Source of the DNA: Thalassococcus_A lentus
Lineage (GTDB): Bacteria > Pseudomonadota > Alphaproteobacteria > Rhodobacterales > Rhodobacteraceae
Length of the DNA: 64,000 nt
Assembly: GCF_028023555.1 (NCBI RefSeq)
Contig: NZ_JAQIOY010000003.1
Span: 310,001-374,000, forward strand
Direction of reading: 5' to 3'
Shown: positions 61,806 through 64,000 of the stretch, one piece after another
Numbering within the stretch: position 1 is the stretch's first letter
Layout: every line of letters starts with the position of its first letter
Position numbers and translations under genes: made by a program
The notes under the pieces: model-generated
What the model saw: only the letters and a program-made list of their open reading frames with translations
What the model was told of the DNA's origin: nothing
Database searches by the model: none

Positions 61806-61880
61806 GCGGGCGTAGCTCAGGGGTAGAGCATAACCTTGCCAAGGTTAGGGTCGGGCGTTCGAATCGCCTCGCCCGCTCCA
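61806..61880 (+). tRNA. tRNA-Gly(GCC), copy 1
   Basis: A 75-base tRNA with encoded CCA. Acceptor GCGGGCG pairs with CGCCCGC; D-arm GCTC/GAGC; anticodon stem TAACC/GGTTA with loop TTGCCAA (anticodon GCC, reading GGC/GGU); T-arm with GTTCGAATC. It is identical in all 75 bases to the next copy 22 bases downstream. Confidence 0.97.
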
Positions 61881-61902
61881 GGATGGTCTGACTGGTTGGT
61901 TT

Positions 61903-61977
61903 GCGGGCGTAGCTCAGGGGTAGAGCATAACCTTGCCAAGGTTAGGGTCGGGCGTTCGAATCGCCTCGCCCGCTCCA
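61903..61977 (+). tRNA. tRNA-Gly(GCC), copy 2
   Basis: An exact second copy of the preceding tRNA-Gly(GCC), 75 bases including CCA. The flanking sequences differ, so only the tRNA itself is conserved. The two were probably made by tandem duplication and kept identical by gene conversion. Confidence 0.97.
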
Positions 61978-62103
61978 ACAGTCCACTTGATCCAGACACC
62001 GGAATGACGCATGGCCGCCACGCAGCGTGCGCAAGTGTTTTTGTACTCTTGGCGCAGACCCACCGGCTGCCTATAAGGCCGTCAAGCGACTGAGGAGTGT
62101 GCC

Positions 62104-62691
62104 ATGCGCCGCGCGCAAGTATCCAGAAAAACGGCAGAAACCGAGATCACGGTCGACATCGACCTTGACGGAACAGGCCAGTATGACAACCAGACCGGTG
62201 TCGGGTTCTTTGATCATATGCTGGATCAACTGGCGCGCCACGCGCTGATCGACATGCGCATCACCGCCAAAGGCGATCTGCACATCGACGATCACCACAC
62301 GGTCGAGGATACCGGTATCACGCTGGGACAGGCCCTGAGCCAGGCCATGGGCGACAAACGCGGCATCCGCCGTTACGGTGCCTGCCAGTTGCCGATGGAC
62401 GACGCACAGGTTTCCTGTGCGCTGGACCTGTCTGGCCGCCCCTACCTGATCTGGAATGTCGAAATGCCAACCCAGAAGATCGGCAGCTTTGATACCGAAC
62501 TGGTGCGGGAATTCTTTCAGGCCTTCAGCACGCATGGGGGCATAACGCTGCACGTCGACCAGATCCATGGCTTTAACAGCCACCACATCGCAGAAGCCGC
62601 CTTCAAGGCCGTAGCCCGGTCGCTGCGCGATGCTCTGGAACACGATCCGCGAAAAAGCGATACGATTCCATCAACCAAAGGGGCGCTGTGA
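62104..62691 (+). CDS. hisB: imidazoleglycerol-phosphate dehydratase
   Basis: HisB dehydrates imidazoleglycerol phosphate in histidine synthesis. The 195-residue monofunctional form (no phosphatase domain) has the metal-binding repeats F-F-D-H-M-L and H-I-D-D-H-H-T-V-E-D, and later S-H-H-I-A-E-A-A-F-K-A. The start at 62104 has GAGGAGTG just upstream. It is followed by hisH after about 80 bases. In Rhodobacterales the next genes are typically hisH, a DUF2147 gene and hisA, as begins here. Confidence 0.97.
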   Translation: MRRAQVSRKTAETEITVDIDLDGTGQYDNQTGVGFFDHMLDQLARHALIDMRITAKGDLHIDDHHTVEDTGITLGQALSQAMGDKRGIRRYGACQLPMDDAQVSCALDLSGRPYLIWNVEMPTQKIGSFDTELVREFFQAFSTHGGITLHVDQIHGFNSHHIAEAAFKAVARSLRDALEHDPRKSDTIPSTKGAL

Positions 62692-62770
62692 TACGCGCCC
62701 TGCAGATGCCTGCACGGTATTCTGAAATGATTCAAGATAGTTAACCACCTAGACAAGGCCGCGGGCGACC

Positions 62771-63403
62771 ATGCTGACAGCCATCATCGACTACGAAAGC
62801 GGGAACCTGCATTCGGCGGAAAAAGCCTTTCAGAAGATGGCTGCCGAGGTTGGCGGCAGCGTCGTTGTGACCTCAGATCCGGATGTGGTCAGCAAAGCTG
62901 ATCGTCTGGTTCTGCCCGGCGACGGGGCATTCCCGGCCTGCGCCGAAGCTCTGCGCGGTTCCGGTTGCTTTGCCGCAATGGTCGAGGCCGTCGAAGAGCG
63001 GGGCCGCCCGTTTCTGGGCATCTGCGTCGGCATGCAGCTGATGGCGGATGAAGGGCTGGAATACCAACAGACCGACGGGCTGGGCTGGATCAACGGAACA
63101 GTGGGTCGGATCGAACCGGACAACGCTTCGCTCAAAGTGCCGCATATGGGCTGGAATGATCTGGTTATCGACACCCCGCATCCAGTGCTCGAAGGCATCG
63201 AGACCGGTGATCACGCCTATTTTGTTCATTCCTACCAGATGCGCATGCACAGTCCGGAACAGCGGTTGGCCCATGTGGACTATGGCGGCGATGTCACGGC
63301 AATTGTCGGAACGGGCACCCGAATTGGCCTGCAATTCCACCCGGAAAAAAGTGCCGCCACCGGCCTGCGCATGATTGCCAACTTCCTGCGTTGGATGCCC
63401 TGA
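62771..63403 (+). CDS. hisH: imidazole glycerol phosphate synthase, glutaminase subunit
   Basis: HisH releases ammonia from glutamine for HisF in the synthesis of imidazole glycerol phosphate and AICAR. The 210-residue class I glutamine amidotransferase has G-I-C-V-G-M-Q (catalytic Cys), the oxyanion strand L-P-G-D-G-A-F, and H-P-E-K-S (catalytic His and Glu) near the end. It follows hisB in the same direction. The convergent DUF2147 gene ends 115 bases beyond. Confidence 0.97.
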   Translation: MLTAIIDYESGNLHSAEKAFQKMAAEVGGSVVVTSDPDVVSKADRLVLPGDGAFPACAEALRGSGCFAAMVEAVEERGRPFLGICVGMQLMADEGLEYQQTDGLGWINGTVGRIEPDNASLKVPHMGWNDLVIDTPHPVLEGIETGDHAYFVHSYQMRMHSPEQRLAHVDYGGDVTAIVGTGTRIGLQFHPEKSAATGLRMIANFLRWMP

Positions 63404-63438
63404 CGCGCTGGATTTGCGGTTAGTCTGCGCACACAAAA

Positions 63439-63465
63439 ATGCCGCGCCTGTGTCAGGCGCGGCAT
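63439..63465 (-). terminator. terminator of the DUF2147 gene
   Basis: ATGCCGCGCCTG-tgt-CAGGCGCGGCAT is a perfect 12-base stem. A T run follows on the minus strand (ATTTTTGTG), so it mainly stops the DUF2147 gene, with possible effect on hisH from the other side. Confidence 0.85.
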
Positions 63466-63518
63466 AGAAAACCAGATCAGGCCACTGTGCACGACCCAAA
63501 TCCCCAAGGTTTTTTGTT

Positions 63519-63899
63519 TTATTTGACGCGGCTCCAGGTCTGCTTTTTGCAGATCGGACCAACGCAGCCGGACACTTTGAGTGTATTGCCCGAAAGCGCC
63601 ATTTTGGATTTGTAGGTCTTGCCTGTCGAAGGCTGCCAGATTTTGCCCGACTTGTAGCTGCCGCTGCCCGAGGGAACCATGTCCCACACAAGGCGCTTGC
63701 CGAGGTTGGCCGATTTGTACTCACCGCTGGAATTGAACGTGCGGCTGATCACGCCGCAGATTTTCGAACCGCAGGCAGACATCGTGACATGCGCATAGGC
63801 GCCATCATCCACCTGAGTTTTCCACACACCCTGAACGGGATCGGCCATTGCAGCCCCCGCGCCCAGAACAAAGGCTGCTGCCAATGCCAAAGTTTTCAT
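63519..63899 (-). CDS. DUF2147 domain secreted protein
   Basis: A 126-residue exported protein with a Sec signal peptide (1 to about 21, A-A-M-A-D) and a DUF2147 domain (D-P-V-Q-G-V-W-K-T, C-G-S-K-I-C-G-V-I, and L-K-V-S-G-C-V-G-P-I-C-K). Four Cys suggest two disulfides. DUF2147 proteins are small periplasmic proteins of unknown function. The ATG at 63899 has GGAGGAG about 7 bases upstream; the frame is open further but without sense. In Rhodobacterales such genes sit between hisH and hisA, here in the opposite direction to hisBH. Confidence 0.9.
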   Translation of the reverse strand: MKTLALAAAFVLGAGAAMADPVQGVWKTQVDDGAYAHVTMSACGSKICGVISRTFNSSGEYKSANLGKRLVWDMVPSGSGSYKSGKIWQPSTGKTYKSKMALSGNTLKVSGCVGPICKKQTWSRVK

Positions 63900-63926
63900 T
63901 TTTTCATCTCCTCCCGAAATCGTGCC

Positions 63927-63966
63927 TACAGACTGCCCGCCACACCCCCTGTCAATCAAGATTGAC
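63927..63966 (-). promoter_or_regulatory. promoter and palindrome upstream of the DUF2147 gene
   Basis: On the minus strand TTGACA (63955-63950), a 17-base spacer and TCTGTA (63932-63927) form a fair sigma-70 promoter. GTCAATC-aa-GATTGAC (63951-63966), a perfect 7-2-7 inverted repeat, overlaps the -35 box and could be an operator. Confidence 0.45.
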
Positions 63967-64000
63967 GTTCGGTCCGCTTGCATATGTCCTCACGTCACAT

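Overview
The window is chromosomal DNA from an alphaproteobacterium, most likely a marine Rhodobacterales (Roseobacter-group) species. The clues are an L-malyl-CoA/beta-methylmalyl-CoA lyase of Rhodobacter type, short-form hisG with hisZ, the hisB-hisH-DUF2147 arrangement, a tolQRAB-pal-cpoB-tilS-ftsH run, a dgcN-dgcA D-glutamate pair and high G+C codon use. Coding density is high and no intergenic gap exceeds about 300 bases. I saw no phage, insertion sequence, CRISPR array or rRNA operon. The only RNA genes are two identical tRNA-Gly(GCC).

Layout. 1-6.5 kb: the leuS 3' end, lptE and holA (overlapping operon), a GST, DUF1244, an N-formylglutamate amidohydrolase-like gene, pyk, a small membrane protein, rpmI-rplT and a strong terminator. 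6.6-12.2 kb: a split DsbD-like pair (thioredoxin plus CcdA), an AT-richer 691-residue membrane/coiled-coil/helical-repeat protein of unknown function, accA, and a divergent LysE exporter/Lrp regulator pair. 12.2-18.6 kb: mcl1 diverging from a D-amino-acid module (dgcN, dgcA, D-amino-acid transaminase) followed by a BON/OmpA-like envelope protein. 18.6-24 kb: a flavoprotein, an MscS channel, an HNH protein, ybgC, and an inverted pair (nitrilase-family hydrolase plus an M24 protein that has lost its metal ligands) sitting between ybgC and tolQ.

24.2-33.7 kb: the Tol-Pal operon with tilS and ftsH, then a MOSC protein. 33.7-42 kb: hisG-hisZ-hisS (overlapping, minus strand), slyX, a lipoprotein and dnaE. 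42.1-43.3 kb: a small secreted protein and an ArsR/SRPBCC regulatory pair. 43.5-53.1 kb: xdhABC running by overlapping genes into a BMP-family (nucleoside-type) ABC importer, which suggests purine or nucleoside uptake and oxidation; a 101-residue membrane protein lies between the two permease genes. 53.2-61.7 kb: an EamA transporter, a fatty acid desaturase diverging from an XRE regulator, DUF3429, a methyltransferase, rnhA, a TetR/PspA-like/YiaA envelope module with three matching palindromic operators, a cupin protein, a DUF2314 protein and a metallophosphoesterase. 61.8-64 kb: tandem tRNA-Gly, hisB, hisH and a divergent-strand DUF2147 gene.

The most notable observations are the TGAACnnnGTTCA operators of the TetR/PspA-like module, the metal-ligand-less M24 protein paired with a nitrilase inside the ybgC-tol region, the orphan 691-residue protein, the small membrane protein inside the importer operon, the thioredoxin with Ser at the cis-proline position, and a G13C14 intergenic hairpin. 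All functional names come from reading motifs and family resemblance by eye; no database search was run.
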